From: Ardenticatenaceae bacterium
GTDB taxonomy: Bacteria > Chloroflexota > Anaerolineae > Promineifilales > Promineifilaceae
Direction: 5' to 3'
NCBI GenBank assembly: GCA_011525915.1
Contig: WYBM01000025.1
Span: forward strand, 78,175-142,174
Length of the DNA stretch: 64,000 bases
The stretch's first letter is position 1. Every line of letters starts with the position of its first letter. Of the stretch, positions 41,982 through 53,311 are shown piece by piece. A program made the position numbers and the translations under genes. The notes under the pieces are model-generated. The model worked only from the letters and a program-made list of their open reading frames with translations. It did no database searches and was not told the DNA's origin.

Positions 41982-43583
41982 TTACCGGACAACCGCCGGA
42001 CCTTTCAATGCCTCTTTGGTGCTGTTTTGCCTACGTTCACATTCCAGCAGCTGCAGCAGGCCAAACATCACACCCAGGTGAATGTAAATATTGTTGACAT
42101 AGAGTTTATCTACCAGGTGATGGACGGTCACGGCCGTCCAGGCAGCCAACAACCCCAACGCTATGCCCCGCGTGGGCCACGCCAGGCTTTGTAACTGGCG
42201 GATGGTCTGGAAAAACACGGCCGTCCACAGCAACCCATACGCCGTTAGCCCCAACACCCCCGTTTCTGCCAGCAGGTTCAGGTAATAATTATGGGCGTGC
42301 CCCAGAGGGTACGGCCAGTTAAGCAGGTCATAGTGGGCGTAAGCCAGCTCATAATTGCCAAAACCAACCCCCAGCCAGGGGTTATCTTGGGCCATGCCCA
42401 ATGCCGCCTGCCAATGCGCCAGCCGCTCCAGCACCGCATAATTGGTATCATTAATATCCACACCGCGTACATCACCGAAGCGCAAATCTTCATGGAAGCT
42501 GGTGAGGCGTTCTGCCACCGAAGCAGGCACAATACCAGCCTGCATGCCTCCGGCCAAAAGCAGCCCGCCGGCAGCCAGCAGCGCCGCGCCTTGCCACAGC
42601 TTCCGCGGCCAAAACAGTACCAGCACGGCCGTACCCACGGCAAAACTCAGCCACGCCCCCCGGCTCCAAGAGAAAAAGACGGCCAGGGCAGCCAAAACGG
42701 CCGTAATCCCGGTGAAAAGGACCAGGGCAACAAGATGATAAGATGATGAAGTGAGCGGGTGATCAGCGCGTATGGTAACTTGCCCCCTGCTCTTGACAAT
42801 AGGCCATAAACAAGCCAGCCCGCCTAAACAAACGCCCAGAGCCAATAGGGCCGTCAGGTTCATGTAACCAGCATAAGGATTGGGTTGTTCAAAGGTACCA
42901 TAAGCCCGGTAAAAGCGGCCCAGCACCAGGAAATGCTGCGGGCCATCGCCCCGCAGGCCAAACTGCCAGATGCCGATGAGCGCCTGGGCCAGCCCAGCCA
43001 ACAAGAGCATGACCAGAACGTAACCTGTAAAACGGCTGTCGGTCACGGGGGATCGGTCACGGGACCGCTGATAACCCCTGGCCAGCAACCACTTCCCGGT
43101 CATCGAGACATCCACCACCAGCAGCATAACAGCCGCTATTTCCAGCCACTTTAACACCTCTTTAAAGCCAAATGCCAGGGAGGAGGCATTGCCTAGAGAA
43201 AGCGTGGCCACAAAGATAAACAACACCAGCGGCAAGTTTAAGAAAGTATGGGGAATATGGATATGCCGGTAAGCCAGCCCACGCCCCAGCCAAACAGCCA
43301 GAGTGAACAGTAATAACACCTGGCCGCTGTCCAGCAAAGACGGCCCCCGCACAATGTTTTCCAAGGCCCCCCACGGCGCTGCCAGCAGCGCTATAAAGAG
43401 GCCAACAAGGGGGTTGACAAGCGTAAGCAGCAACACGGCCGTGCCGCCCACCAGGCCAGCAGCCCATACAACCGGCAGCCGGGCGATCAACAGGCCCAAA
43501 ACAACGGCGGCCAGCACCACTAACCCGGCCCAGACGTGCCTGTAAACAGCCTTATACCCTTGCGTCCAGACGTTTACCCTCAA
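41982..43583 (-). CDS. O-antigen ligase/polymerase-family membrane protein
   Basis: The 533-residue protein has about 12 helices and a Wzy_C/WaaL-type external loop with [20 protein letters not shown] and [20 protein letters not shown], the conserved His region of the ligases. It probably joins or polymerises exopolysaccharide units outside the membrane. The start is TTG 43583, overlapping the TGA of the UXS gene (TTGA), so the two are coupled. It is a second ligase-like protein besides the fusion at 32056. Confidence 0.87.
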   Translation of the reverse strand: MRVNVWTQGYKAVYRHVWAGLVVLAAVVLGLLIARLPVVWAAGLVGGTAVLLLTLVNPLVGLFIALLAAPWGALENIVRGPSLLDSGQVLLLFTLAVWLGRGLAYRHIHIPHTFLNLPLVLFIFVATLSLGNASSLAFGFKEVLKWLEIAAVMLLVVDVSMTGKWLLARGYQRSRDRSPVTDSRFTGYVLVMLLLAGLAQALIGIWQFGLRGDGPQHFLVLGRFYRAYGTFEQPNPYAGYMNLTALLALGVCLGGLACLWPIVKSRGQVTIRADHPLTSSSYHLVALVLFTGITAVLAALAVFFSWSRGAWLSFAVGTAVLVLFWPRKLWQGAALLAAGGLLLAGGMQAGIVPASVAERLTSFHEDLRFGDVRGVDINDTNYAVLERLAHWQAALGMAQDNPWLGVGFGNYELAYAHYDLLNWPYPLGHAHNYYLNLLAETGVLGLTAYGLLWTAVFFQTIRQLQSLAWPTRGIALGLLAAWTAVTVHHLVDKLYVNNIYIHLGVMFGLLQLLECERRQNSTKEALKGPAVVR

Positions 43584-44521
43584 ACTCTTCCTCGGAAATA
43601 GTTAATAGTCTCTACCAGGCCATCGGCCAGGTTTACTTTCGGTTCCCAACCCAATACCTGGCGTGCTTTGCTAATATCCGGACGGCGCACCTTGGGGTCA
43701 TCTGTAATGCGGTCATCCTTTGGCTGCACAAAAACGATCTCAGAATCACTACGCGCAATTTCCGTAACTGCCTGGGCAAACTCCAAAATGGTCATCTCTG
43801 TGGGATTGCCAATGTTAACCGGCAGCTTCTCATCAGATTGCAGCAGCCGGTAAATTCCCTCTACAAGATCGCTGTAATATTGAAAGGAGCGTGTCTGGCT
43901 GCCATCCCCATAAACGGTGAGAGGCTGGTTTGTCAGCGCCTGGTAGATAAAGTTGGGCACCACACGGCCGTCATGCAGCCGCATACGTGGCCCATAGGTG
44001 TTAAAAATGCGCACAATGCGCGTCTCCAGGCCATGATACCGTTGATACGCCAGCGTCATTGCCTCAGCAAAGCGCTTGGCCTCATCATACACGCCGCGGG
44101 GGCCAATGGGGTTGACATGCCCCCAATACGTCTCCGGTTGGGGGTTTACCTGGGGGTCACCGTACACCTCTGACGTAGACGCCAGCAGATAACGGGCCCC
44201 TTTAGCCTTGGCCAGGCCCAATGTATTGTGTGTGCCCAATGATCCCACCTTCAGGGTGGGAATAGGATGTTCCAGGTAATCATTGGGGCTGGCCGGCGAG
44301 GCAAAATGCAGCACAGCATCCAGCGGCCCCGGCACGTAAATATAATTGCTGACATCTTGTTTTACAAAGTGGAATCGCTCATGCCCCATCAGATGGGCAA
44401 TATTATCCATGTTGCCGGTGATCAGGTTATCCATGCCAATGACCTGGTGGCCTTCGGCCACAAAGCGATCACTCAAGTGAGAACCCAGGAAACCTGCAGC
44501 TCCTGTAATTAAAACACGCAT
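43580..44521 (-). CDS. UDP-glucuronate decarboxylase (UDP-xylose synthase-like)
   Basis: The 313-residue extended SDR enzyme has NAD loop [10 protein letters not shown], catalytic Thr/Ser in [12 protein letters not shown], and the UXS-typical [17 protein letters not shown], where Tyr and Lys are catalytic. [10 protein letters not shown] and SDLVEGI follow. It converts UDP-glucuronate to UDP-xylose for polysaccharide synthesis. Related epimerases share much of this, but the DEAKR block favours UXS. GGAGG lies four bases before the ATG. It heads the exopolysaccharide run 44521 to 40146. Confidence 0.87.
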   Translation of the reverse strand: MRVLITGAAGFLGSHLSDRFVAEGHQVIGMDNLITGNMDNIAHLMGHERFHFVKQDVSNYIYVPGPLDAVLHFASPASPNDYLEHPIPTLKVGSLGTHNTLGLAKAKGARYLLASTSEVYGDPQVNPQPETYWGHVNPIGPRGVYDEAKRFAEAMTLAYQRYHGLETRIVRIFNTYGPRMRLHDGRVVPNFIYQALTNQPLTVYGDGSQTRSFQYYSDLVEGIYRLLQSDEKLPVNIGNPTEMTILEFAQAVTEIARSDSEIVFVQPKDDRITDDPKVRRPDISKARQVLGWEPKVNLADGLVETINYFRGRV

Positions 44522-44829
44522 AATGCCTCCATTTAAAATCGTTCTGGTATTGTAACGTGGGTGAAGGTGGGTGACGAACGAGTACGGCCGTCCAGCCCCA
44601 GATCGTATACCACGCGCAACTTACACGTTGGCTAAACGTGCCCAAAACAAACGGCCGTGTTGCTTAAAGGGTTGTTTCGGCCGGGCCATGATCCCATCAT
44701 TTGACCATCATGGTCCAGTTGATGCGTTAAGGAAACTCGCAAAACCAAAAACGGCATAGTATACTTCTGCCCGGTTTAGAGGGTAACATGTACATAGCAG
44801 CAGATGCCACTCTGACCCAAATTCATTAA
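44522..44829. other. Intergenic gap between divergent units
   Basis: No gene is visible. It has a small inverted repeat GGGCCATGAT/ATCATGGTCC near 44686-44715, octamers at 44584 and 44653, and a TATACT box at 44760-44765 that may serve the isoprenoid operon. Confidence 0.5.
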
Positions 44830-45891
44830 ATGGAGCATTGTATGAGTGCCACCCCCAATCCTGACCTTACCGAACGGCGCAAAGCAGACCACATCCGCAT
44901 TAACCTCGAAGAAGACGTAGCCTTCAAAAAGCTAACCACCGGCCTGGAAAAATACTTTTTCATGCACCAGGCCCTTCCTGAAATCAACATCGCTGATGTA
45001 GACACGACCACTACCCTGTTTGGCAAGACTCTAAGAACACCTCTGCTCATCTCCTCAATGACCGGAGGCACGGCCGAAGCGTGGGAAATCAACCGTACCC
45101 TGGCCACGGGGGCGCAGGTCACCGGTATGGCCATGGGGCTGGGTTCCATGCGCGCTGCGGTAGAAGATGAGTCGCTGGCTGCTACCTACCGCGTGCGTGA
45201 CGTGGCGCCAGATATTTTGCTCTTCGCCAATCTGGGTGCGGTGCAGCTAAACTACGGCTATGGGTTGGACGAATGCCGGCTGCTGGTGGAAATCATTCAG
45301 GCTGATGCCCTGATTCTGCACTTTAACGCCTTACAAGAGGCGGTGCAGCCAGAGGGGGACGGCAACTTTGCAGATCTGCTGCCTAAAATTGCCTACATCT
45401 GTAAACACCTGCCTGTGCCCGTCATTGCTAAAGAAGTAGGTTGGGGGTTCGCGGTAGAAACAGCCCGCCAGTTGGCCGAAGTTGGTGTGGCCGCTATTGA
45501 TGTGGCCGGGGCTGGTGGCACCAGTTGGAGCCAGGTAGAGATGTACCGGGCGCCCACAGCTCGTCACGCACGGGTGGCCGGGGCGTTTATTGATTGGGGC
45601 ATCCCCACGGCCGTGTCCATCCAATATTGTCGGCGCGCCGCACCACACCTGCCCATCATCGCCAGCGGCGGCATTCGCAATGGTATTGACGTGGCCAAAT
45701 GTGTGGCCCTGGGCGCCAACCTGGCTGGCTTTGCCGGCGACTTCCTGCGCGCGGCCGACAAAGACGGTGTAGATGGCGTGGTTGAAATGGCCGCCACCAT
45801 CACCGACGAACTGCGCGTGGCCATGTTTTGTGCTGGCGCCGCAGACCTGGCTGCCCTGGCCCAAGTACCACTTCACACCGACTATTTATAA
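44830..45891 (+). CDS. fni: Isopentenyl-diphosphate delta-isomerase, type 2
   Basis: The 353-residue FMN-dependent enzyme interconverts IPP and DMAPP. Family blocks are [29 protein letters not shown], an [18 protein letters not shown] substrate block, [21 protein letters not shown] and the phosphate-binding [17 protein letters not shown] lies before the ATG. The next gene, 14 bases away, is a prenyl synthase that uses its products, so this is a two-gene isoprenoid operon. Confidence 0.95.
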   Translation: MEHCMSATPNPDLTERRKADHIRINLEEDVAFKKLTTGLEKYFFMHQALPEINIADVDTTTTLFGKTLRTPLLISSMTGGTAEAWEINRTLATGAQVTGMAMGLGSMRAAVEDESLAATYRVRDVAPDILLFANLGAVQLNYGYGLDECRLLVEIIQADALILHFNALQEAVQPEGDGNFADLLPKIAYICKHLPVPVIAKEVGWGFAVETARQLAEVGVAAIDVAGAGGTSWSQVEMYRAPTARHARVAGAFIDWGIPTAVSIQYCRRAAPHLPIIASGGIRNGIDVAKCVALGANLAGFAGDFLRAADKDGVDGVVEMAATITDELRVAMFCAGAADLAALAQVPLHTDYL

Positions 45892-45905
45892 GTTGAGCAA
45901 AACAT

Positions 45906-46928
45906 ATGAAAGAATTTGAAACATTAAGCAAAGCAATGAGAATCGCCCTCAATGAGGAGATGCAGACGGTTCTGAAGGCTGAAGAGACGACACCCGATTT
46001 GTTTTATGGCATGATGCACTATCATATGGGCTGGTGCGACCAGACATTACAACCAGCCCAGGTAAATGCCGGCAAACAAATTCGGCCGGTGCTGTTGCTG
46101 TTGGTATGTCAGGCGGCCGGCGGTGACTGGCAGCAAGCAGTACCCGCTGCGGCGGCCGTGGAATTGCTGCACAACTTCTCTCTTATTCACGACGATATTG
46201 AAGATGCCAGCCCTACCCGGCGGGGTCAGAAGACGCTGTGGCAAATCTGGGGCGTGGCCCAGGCCATTAACGCTGGTGACGCCATGTTTGCGCTGGCGCA
46301 CATGGCCTTAAATCGCCTCTATGACCGCGGCGTCCCGGCAGACAGGGTAGTACGTGCGCTGCGGCGTTTTGACGAAACGTGTGTGCATTTGACACAAGGC
46401 CAGCATGCCGACATGCGTTTTGAGGCGCAGGCACTGGTAAGTGTAGATGACTATATCGCCATGATTACCGGGAAAACGGCCGTGCTCCTCTCCCTTTGTG
46501 CTGAGTTGGGGGCTCTGGTTGCCGGGCAAGATGACAACACCATGGCCCATTACGCCCAATTTGGCCTGGATGCCGGCCTGGCTTTCCAGGTCATTGATGA
46601 CATCCTGGGTATCTGGGGTGATGAGTCACTTATTGGCAAATCTGCCTCTACCGACATTGTCACCAAGAAAAAGACACTGCCAATATTGTACGGCCTGGAA
46701 AACAATGCCAAACTACGCCATCTTTACGCCCAGCAAAACATCGATGAGGCTTTTGTATCTGAAGTGGTGGCCCAGCTTAATGAAACGGGCGCCCGAGACT
46801 TTGCCATCGCAAAAGCGGCTGGCTATACACAGAGCGCCCTGGGAAACCTGGAAGCCGCCCACCCCACCGGCCCGGCTTATACTGCCTTAAGTCAACTCAC
46901 CGATATGCTGCTGCGCCGCGACTTTTAA
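45906..46928 (+). CDS. Polyprenyl diphosphate synthase
   Basis: The 340-residue trans-prenyltransferase has the first Asp-rich motif LIHDDIEDASPTRRG and the second QVIDDILGIWGD. It also has the GKQIRPVLLLL basic start and the KKKTLPILYGLE segment. It elongates DMAPP with IPP to C15-C20 or longer chains. Chain length is not obvious. The position five before the DDxxD motif is small or polar rather than clearly aromatic, so a GGPP-like product is possible. It is co-transcribed with the upstream isomerase and ends at a strong bidirectional terminator. Confidence 0.9.
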   Translation: MKEFETLSKAMRIALNEEMQTVLKAEETTPDLFYGMMHYHMGWCDQTLQPAQVNAGKQIRPVLLLLVCQAAGGDWQQAVPAAAAVELLHNFSLIHDDIEDASPTRRGQKTLWQIWGVAQAINAGDAMFALAHMALNRLYDRGVPADRVVRALRRFDETCVHLTQGQHADMRFEAQALVSVDDYIAMITGKTAVLLSLCAELGALVAGQDDNTMAHYAQFGLDAGLAFQVIDDILGIWGDESLIGKSASTDIVTKKKTLPILYGLENNAKLRHLYAQQNIDEAFVSEVVAQLNETGARDFAIAKAAGYTQSALGNLEAAHPTGPAYTALSQLTDMLLRRDF

Positions 46929-46930
46929 AA

Positions 46931-46979
46931 ACAAAAACAAAACGGCGGCCTGGTTACACCAGGCCGCCGTTTCCTTTTT
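46931..46979. terminator. Bidirectional intrinsic terminator
   Basis: AACGGCGGCCTGG (46941-46953) and CCAGGCCGCCGTT (46959-46971) form a perfect 13-base stem with a five-base loop. T-rich sequence on the right serves the isoprenoid operon, and A-rich sequence on the left serves rpoC on the minus strand. Confidence 0.93.
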
Positions 46980-46991
46980 GCCATTTATTGG

Positions 46992-49900
46992 CTACTCCTC
47001 GTCGCCAAAACCCTCTAGATCGTCGTCATCGATCCCATATTCGTACTCCATCTCAAACTCTTCAGCGGGCAAAGCGGCCACCGCTTTTTCTTTGGCCGAC
47101 GCCAGCGCTTCCAAGATGGCCGGGTCTGTATTGTCATCAATCATTAACGGCAGCGAGAAATCAAACTCTTGAACTTCTTGCTCTTCCTCGATCAACTCGG
47201 CAGCGGCTAAATCTGCCTTTGCTTTCTGGTGCAGCTCAAAACCAGTACCAGCCGGGATCAGCTTACCGATGATGACATTTTCCTTCAGCCCCATCAATTG
47301 ATCTTCGTTGCCGGCAATGGCAGCGCTGGCCAATACTTTGATAGTGTGTTGGAAGGAACTGGCTGACAAGAAACTATCGGTGTTTAAGGCCGCCTTGGTG
47401 ATACCCAACAAGACTGGTTCTGCCTGTGCGGGTTCACCACCTTCCTCCATGATCTCTTCGTTGTTTTCCAGGAAAACAGCTTGCTCCACCAGTTCGCCGG
47501 GCAGCATTTCCGTATCACCAGAACTGGTGATAATCACTTTACTCAGCATTTTGCGGATAATCACCTCAAAGTGCTTATCATGAATATTTTGCCCTTGAGG
47601 CCGGTATACCTGCTGCATTTCCTGCAACAAATATTGCGTCACAGCGTCACGCCCTAAAATCTCCAGGATGCGATGCGGGTTCTTAGAGCCTTCCGTCAGC
47701 TGGCTGCCGGCATGAACCTCATCACCATCGGAGATGAGCAAGCGCATACCAGCCGGAATTTCATAATCGCGTTCATCGCGGCTTTCCCAGGCGACGGTGA
47801 CACGATCACTAGCACGGGAAACCCGTCCGCCGTGACGGGCAGAGATCACCTCGTCTTCTTTTTCAGCCAGGATACCACCTGGTTCGATGGTATCATTGTG
47901 ACCCACTTTAATTTCCCAGCCTTCCGGAACTTCGTAAACGTCATCTACCAGGCGTGTATCGGTCACAAAAACGTGGCGTACGCCATCAATGATACGAATA
48001 TCAGACCGGCCGCTGATTTCGGTGATGACTGCTTCACCTTTAGGCTTTTGGCGTGCTTCAAACAGCTCTTCTACACGGGGCAGACCCTGAGTAATGTCAC
48101 CCGCTGCCGACGCTGTACCGCCTGTATGGAAGGTACGCAGGGTTAACTGGGTACCAGGTTCGCCAATGGATTGGGCGGCCACAATACCCACGGCCGTACC
48201 CTTCTCAACAGGCTTGCCACGCGCCAGATCCAGCCCATAACACTTAATACAAATGCCCCGCCGCAATTCACAGGTCATGGGCGAAAACACGTAGACTTCT
48301 TCAACCGCCAATTCTTCAACACGATCGGCCGCGGCATCGGTGAAATAATCACCTATGCGCACAACTGGCTCGTTGGTCTCTGGGTCTATGATTTCTTCGG
48401 CAGAAACACGCCCCAAAACACGTTCGGCCAGTGATTGCTTGCCGAAATTATCTGAACGCCGCACGTAGATGCCTTTGTCTGTACCACAATCCTCCGCCAT
48501 GACGATCATGTCTTGGGCGATGTCCACCAGGCGGCGTGTCAGGTAGCCGGCGTCAGCCGTGCGCAGCGCCGTATCCGCCAGACCCTTGCGGGCTCCGTGT
48601 GTGGAGATGAAATATTCCAATGTATCCAGGCCCTGCCGAAAATTAGATTGAATAGGCACTGGGATGATACGTCCCTGCGGGTCGGCCATCAGGCCACGCA
48701 TACCGGCCAACTGGGTAATGGGGCCAAAGCCACCCTTACCGGCCCCGGAAAGGGCCATCACCGCAATGGGGCTGGCGGGGTCCATGGCATCACGGACGGC
48801 CTTCTCCACCTTGTCTTTGGCTTCATTCCAGGTATCAATGGTGCGCATATATTGTTCTTCTTCGGTAAGCAAACCACGGCGATACTGCCGGTCAATTTCA
48901 TTGACCCGCTTAAGCGCATTATCCAAAATCCCTTGCCGTTCATCAGGAATGGTCAGGTCAGCCACAGCAATGGTGGTGCCGGAAATCGTGGCGTAACGGA
49001 AGCCAATGGCTTTAATAGCATCTACCATTTCAATGGTGGCGTCATCACCCAGCAGGCGATAAACACGGTTGATAAGGCGGGTAACACCCCCCTTATCCAG
49101 CACATGGTTAACAAAGCGAAATTCTGGGGGCATGGCCAGATTAAACAAGACGCGCCCAGGCGATGTTTCTATCATTTTCAGGCGGGGTTTGCCGTCACGA
49201 TACCGGGTGTGATCATCTTTGTAGTAGGTTTCTGTTTGCACCTTGATCTTGGCATGAATGTCTATCAGCCCTAATTCGTAAGCGGTTTCCACTTCTTCCA
49301 GGCTGCTGAGAATACGCCCTTCACCTTTACGGCCGTCACGCATCAACGTCAGGTAATAGACCCCCAACACCATGTCTTTAGAAGGACCCACAATGGGCTC
49401 GCCATTGGCTGGCTTTAGCAGGTTGCGTGTGGCCATCATCAATTCTATGGCTTCATCCACGGCCCTACGTGACAACGGCACGTGCACCGCCATCTGGTCG
49501 CCGTCAAAGTCGGCGTTAAACGCCGAGCAAACCAGAGGGTGCAGTTGGATGGCTTTTCCTTCTACCAACTGAGGCATAAAGGCCTGGATGCCCAGGCGGT
49601 GCAGGGTGGGTGCCCGGTTTAACAGGATGGGACGGCCGTCAATGACCTCTTCCAATACCTGCCACACCTCTGGCTGCTGCCGCTCAATGACGCGGCGAGC
49701 TCCCTTAACGTTGCTGGCGTAACCATATTCCACCAGTTTGCTGATCACAAAGGGGCGAAACAGCTCCAAGGCCATGGTTTTGGGCAAACCACACTGTCCC
49801 AATTTCAGGTTGGGGCCAACCACAATCACCGAACGACCAGAGTAGTCCACCCGCTTGCCCAACAGGTTGCGGCGGAAACGCCCCTTTTTGCCCTTAAGCA

Positions 49901-51383
49901 TGTCAGACAAGGACTTTAGTTCCCGCCGGCCACGGCGGCTCAGTGCTTTGCCACGCTGGCTGTTGTCAATCAGGCTGTCTACCGCCTCCTGCAGCATACG
50001 CTTTTCGTTACGTACAATCACATCAGGTGCACCCAATTCCAGCAGCCGCTTCAAACGGTTATTACGGTTAATGACTCGGCGGTACAAATCGTTCAGGTCA
50101 GACGTAGCAAACCGGCCGCCATCTAACTGCACCATAGGCCGTAGATCAGGTGGGATCACGGGCAATACAGTCAGGATCATCCACTCTGGCCGGTTGCCAC
50201 TCTTACGTAAGGCCTCTACAACCTGCAGCCGCTTGGTGGCCCGCTTGGCCGCCTGTTTTGAACGGGTGGTACGTACTTCACGCCACAATTCACGGGACAA
50301 TTTTTCCAGGTCCATGCGCCGCAAAATATCATAAAGCGCCTCTGCCCCCATGTCTGCCCGGAAGACGTTACCGAATTTACTTTTCAGTTCACGATAATCA
50401 GTCTCATTCAAAAAGACCATCGGCTCCAGGCTTTCCAACTGTTCCCGGTTACCCTGAGCTTGCTGACGTAAGCGCGCTAATCTTATCGTCAACTCATCGC
50501 GCATATCATCACCTACAGCCTGTGTCTCGCCCCGTAACTCATCCAGTTCTTTTTGCAGAGCGGCCACCTGGCTTTGGTGGTCTTCTTCATATTCTCGCTG
50601 TACTTCAGTCAGGCGTTCCGTTGTGATCTCCTGCACCAGCACGGTATGCTCTCGTCCCACTTTTTCACCAGCGCTAATAATCAGGTGATCGCCCAAAGTT
50701 ATCGCTTCAGCTGCCTGACCACTTTTTAAATTTTTCAGCCGCTGCTCAATAGACTTGGCCTCACGTACAACCTCGTCTGTGGCCGTGGCCAACTGTTCAT
50801 CAAAGCCTTCATTTAGCCCTTTCAGCGTTCCTTCCAGCTCCTGCAAACGGGTTTGTACTTCGGAAGTTGCCTGACCAATATTGGTCTGCAAATCTTCCTC
50901 AAATTTAAGTTCGGCCTCTTCTAACTCTTCCTCAAGACGCTTTAAGGCACGCTGGCGAGCCTCTTCATCCACATGCGTGATGACGTATTGCGCAAAATAG
51001 AGGACGCGATCCAGGTTGCGACGAGATACATTCAGCAGCAGGCCCATATGGCTGGGCACCCGACGTGTATACCATACGTGTGCTACCGGGGCGGCCAGTT
51101 CAATATGCCCCATGCGCTCTCGGCGTACGGAAGAACGGGTGACTTCTACGCCACACTTGTCACAAATAATGCCTTTGTAACGCACGTTCTTATATTTACC
51201 ACAATAACATTGCCAATCACGTGTGGGGCCAAAAATAGCCTCGCAAAACAGGCCATCTTTTTCAGGGCGTAAGCGCCGATAATTGATGGTCTCAGGTTTG
51301 GTTACTTCCCCATATGACCAGGAACGCATATGGTCAGGGGATGCTAAGCTGATACGTAACGAGCGGAATTCTGTTGTCTCCAC
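46992..51383 (-). CDS. rpoC: DNA-directed RNA polymerase beta-prime subunit
   Basis: The 1463-residue subunit has [20 protein letters not shown], the Zn-ribbon [14 protein letters not shown], the active-site [12 protein letters not shown] (three Mg-binding Asp) and [10 protein letters not shown] coiled-coil, Glu-rich insertion of about 160 residues (about 135-295) follows the first Zn site, at the position where Thermus-type subunits also carry extra sequence. GGGAGG seven bases upstream selects GTG 51383 over an in-frame TTG at 51398. The usual upstream partner rpoB is not next to it: the upstream neighbour is an unrelated PH-like protein gene with a terminator between. Confidence 0.97.
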   Translation of the reverse strand: METTEFRSLRISLASPDHMRSWSYGEVTKPETINYRRLRPEKDGLFCEAIFGPTRDWQCYCGKYKNVRYKGIICDKCGVEVTRSSVRRERMGHIELAAPVAHVWYTRRVPSHMGLLLNVSRRNLDRVLYFAQYVITHVDEEARQRALKRLEEELEEAELKFEEDLQTNIGQATSEVQTRLQELEGTLKGLNEGFDEQLATATDEVVREAKSIEQRLKNLKSGQAAEAITLGDHLIISAGEKVGREHTVLVQEITTERLTEVQREYEEDHQSQVAALQKELDELRGETQAVGDDMRDELTIRLARLRQQAQGNREQLESLEPMVFLNETDYRELKSKFGNVFRADMGAEALYDILRRMDLEKLSRELWREVRTTRSKQAAKRATKRLQVVEALRKSGNRPEWMILTVLPVIPPDLRPMVQLDGGRFATSDLNDLYRRVINRNNRLKRLLELGAPDVIVRNEKRMLQEAVDSLIDNSQRGKALSRRGRRELKSLSDMLKGKKGRFRRNLLGKRVDYSGRSVIVVGPNLKLGQCGLPKTMALELFRPFVISKLVEYGYASNVKGARRVIERQQPEVWQVLEEVIDGRPILLNRAPTLHRLGIQAFMPQLVEGKAIQLHPLVCSAFNADFDGDQMAVHVPLSRRAVDEAIELMMATRNLLKPANGEPIVGPSKDMVLGVYYLTLMRDGRKGEGRILSSLEEVETAYELGLIDIHAKIKVQTETYYKDDHTRYRDGKPRLKMIETSPGRVLFNLAMPPEFRFVNHVLDKGGVTRLINRVYRLLGDDATIEMVDAIKAIGFRYATISGTTIAVADLTIPDERQGILDNALKRVNEIDRQYRRGLLTEEEQYMRTIDTWNEAKDKVEKAVRDAMDPASPIAVMALSGAGKGGFGPITQLAGMRGLMADPQGRIIPVPIQSNFRQGLDTLEYFISTHGARKGLADTALRTADAGYLTRRLVDIAQDMIVMAEDCGTDKGIYVRRSDNFGKQSLAERVLGRVSAEEIIDPETNEPVVRIGDYFTDAAADRVEELAVEEVYVFSPMTCELRRGICIKCYGLDLARGKPVEKGTAVGIVAAQSIGEPGTQLTLRTFHTGGTASAAGDITQGLPRVEELFEARQKPKGEAVITEISGRSDIRIIDGVRHVFVTDTRLVDDVYEVPEGWEIKVGHNDTIEPGGILAEKEDEVISARHGGRVSRASDRVTVAWESRDERDYEIPAGMRLLISDGDEVHAGSQLTEGSKNPHRILEILGRDAVTQYLLQEMQQVYRPQGQNIHDKHFEVIIRKMLSKVIITSSGDTEMLPGELVEQAVFLENNEEIMEEGGEPAQAEPVLLGITKAALNTDSFLSASSFQHTIKVLASAAIAGNEDQLMGLKENVIIGKLIPAGTGFELHQKAKADLAAAELIEEEQEVQEFDFSLPLMIDDNTDPAILEALASAKEKAVAALPAEEFEMEYEYGIDDDDLEGFGDEE

Positions 51384-51783
51384 CAGGTGACCTCCCAAAA
51401 ATTAAGATTCTCCAGCCCAGATATAATGTTCTCCCAGCTCCCATTTCCCACAGTACAAATCATTGAGATTCCATTGACATTCTCTATGAGGGAGGACAAA
51501 GTTATTGGGAAACCATTTCTTTCTCAGCCAGGGGTTAAGCCCAATTCATTTGTCCTGAATTTTCACAGATGTGTAAACACGGAAAAAGAGCGTATGGCTC
51601 TGGCTGGGCCTACGCTCTTAACTTTTTACAAATCCTTTTACCATAAGTAAGCCGGATTATATCGGCAACCGTCAATATGTCAAGAAGGTATGATAAGAAT
51701 TTCGTTAGCAGAAAATGCCTACCTGTCTACCATTTATAGGGACATGGCAACCATTAAGCTGTTAATCTTCAGATTAATCAGGC
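51384..51783. other. Gap upstream of rpoC
   Basis: No gene is visible. The terminator of the upstream minus-strand gene occupies 51583-51619, so the rpoC promoter should lie in 51400-51580. I cannot pick a convincing -35/-10 pair; a weak TATATC lies near 51420. Confidence 0.5.
51583..51619 (-). terminator. Intrinsic terminator downstream of the zinc-ribbon/PH-like gene
   Basis: On the minus strand AAGAGCGTA and TACGCTCTT form a nine-base stem followed by TTTT. It separates rpoC from the gene at 51784. Confidence 0.75.
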
Positions 51784-53220
51784 CTACGATGGCATGGTGA
51801 CCGTGCCACAAAATTCACAGGTATAACTGGTGACGCCCCGCGGCTGTTCTGGGATAGCGGCGTAGCAATTGGAGCATTGTGTGGGAAATGATGCACTGAC
51901 GATACCCGCTGTTTCCAGTTCTTCTACATAGTCATCGGAGCGATCTTTATCAATGTCGCCACTCTTTACACGTTTGATCATGGCTGCCCATTCTGAAGAT
52001 TCTTGTCCTTTGAGGTGGAAACGGGCCCGGGAGATATTGGCGCTGGCTGCAAAAACCAGCTCCAAAATATCAGCTTTGCCCATGCCTAAAAAGCCACCTT
52101 CTTCTTTGTGTTCAACAGACTCTATTTGGTGGACTTCAACATCTATATGAACTTCCTGTACCTTTTCAGACTCAGCTTTAAAGAGGCCAAATCTCTTTTT
52201 TGTGACGATCTCCTCACGCTGTTCAAAGATGAGCCGCTGGTCAGTCAGGAAAAGATAACCGTCTGGCCCTTCCTTACCATCTCGATGCCATTCAGTTTCC
52301 ACAGCCATCAAAGGGCCTTCGGCATTGCGCAGTTGAATGGATGGTGAGCTATCGAGCAAATCCAGCATTTCTCCGGCTTCGTTGACGCGATGTTGGATGT
52401 GGTTGACCTCATTTTCTAGCCCTTCGTAAAGGTTATCAACGGCATCACGGGCAGCATTAATACGGCGATCCAGACTATCCACGGCCGTCTCTGCCACCCG
52501 AATGGTGGCATTATTTCGTGAATTGATCTGGTTCACAGCAGCTTCAGCCTGATCCAGCTCCCTATCCAGCTTTTGTACCTGTTCTCTTAGGTTTTGTTCC
52601 ACACGCGGCCGTACATTTTCCCATTTTTTATCCAGGGCTTCCAGTTTGTCTTCCAGCTGGCCAGAATGAACGTAACCTCGATCCCGCAATTTTTCCACTT
52701 CAAAAGGCAATTCTGCCAGTTGGGTATCAATGCGACCCACGGCATCATAAATGGTGCCTAACAACGCAGCAGATGTCAGATTTTCAAACTTGCGGACAAC
52801 CGCGTCTATGGCCGCCTGAACTTCGGCATCAGCTTCAGCCGCGCTGACTGCGGCTTGCCGCACCACCCGCCGCTGTGGGGGGGTGGGCATGGGCCGGGCT
52901 TGTACATTTGCCTGATGCCGCGCCGCACGGGCGGTGGGGCGCACACGCAGCTGCGCCGCGCCAGCGCCCGTTTGCACACGCCTGACCGGCTGCGGTGGTT
53001 GTTTCTTGTCACCACCTACCTGTACACGTTTGACCGGCTGCGGCGGTTGTTTCTTGTCACCACCTACCTGCACACGCCTGACCGGCTGCGGTGGTTGTTT
53101 CTTGTCACCACCTACCTGCACACGTTTGACCGGCTGCGGTGGTTGTTTCTTGTCACCACCTACCTGCACACGCTTGATCGGCTGCGGCGGCTTCTTTTTT
53201 TTGTCGTCCTGATTTGCCAT
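51784..53220 (-). CDS. Repeat-, coiled-coil-, PH-like- and zinc-ribbon-containing protein
   Basis: The 478-residue protein starts with five near-identical 16-residue repeats of the type PPQPVKRVQVGGDKKQ (about 11-85), strongly basic. A basic linker, a long coiled coil (about 130-290) and a PH/GRAM-like beta domain (about 310-425, LFLTDQRLIFEQREE) follow. The end is a zinc ribbon CSNCYAAIP ... CEFCGT. It is cytoplasmic with no membrane segment. The basic repeats could bind nucleic acid or anionic lipid, but the function is unknown. GGAGG lies eight bases before the ATG. It sits between prfB and rpoC on the same strand. Confidence 0.72.
   Translation of the reverse strand: MANQDDKKKKPPQPIKRVQVGGDKKQPPQPVKRVQVGGDKKQPPQPVRRVQVGGDKKQPPQPVKRVQVGGDKKQPPQPVRRVQTGAGAAQLRVRPTARAARHQANVQARPMPTPPQRRVVRQAAVSAAEADAEVQAAIDAVVRKFENLTSAALLGTIYDAVGRIDTQLAELPFEVEKLRDRGYVHSGQLEDKLEALDKKWENVRPRVEQNLREQVQKLDRELDQAEAAVNQINSRNNATIRVAETAVDSLDRRINAARDAVDNLYEGLENEVNHIQHRVNEAGEMLDLLDSSPSIQLRNAEGPLMAVETEWHRDGKEGPDGYLFLTDQRLIFEQREEIVTKKRFGLFKAESEKVQEVHIDVEVHQIESVEHKEEGGFLGMGKADILELVFAASANISRARFHLKGQESSEWAAMIKRVKSGDIDKDRSDDYVEELETAGIVSASFPTQCSNCYAAIPEQPRGVTSYTCEFCGTVTMPS
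52979..53200. repeat. 48-base coding tandem repeat, about 4.5 copies
   Basis: Units containing TTGTTTCTTGTCACCACCTA recur at 48-base intervals and encode the PPQPVKRVQVGGDKKQ repeats on the minus strand. Differences between units are mostly silent (CGTTTG/CGCCTG alternation). Confidence 0.88.
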
Positions 53221-53311
53221 ATCTATAGCCTCCGGGGCGCATGGCGCTCACGGTGGCCATACGCAATATGGAAAAAGTGTTAAGGGCGTGCCCGCAAAAC
53301 AAGAGCTTCGC

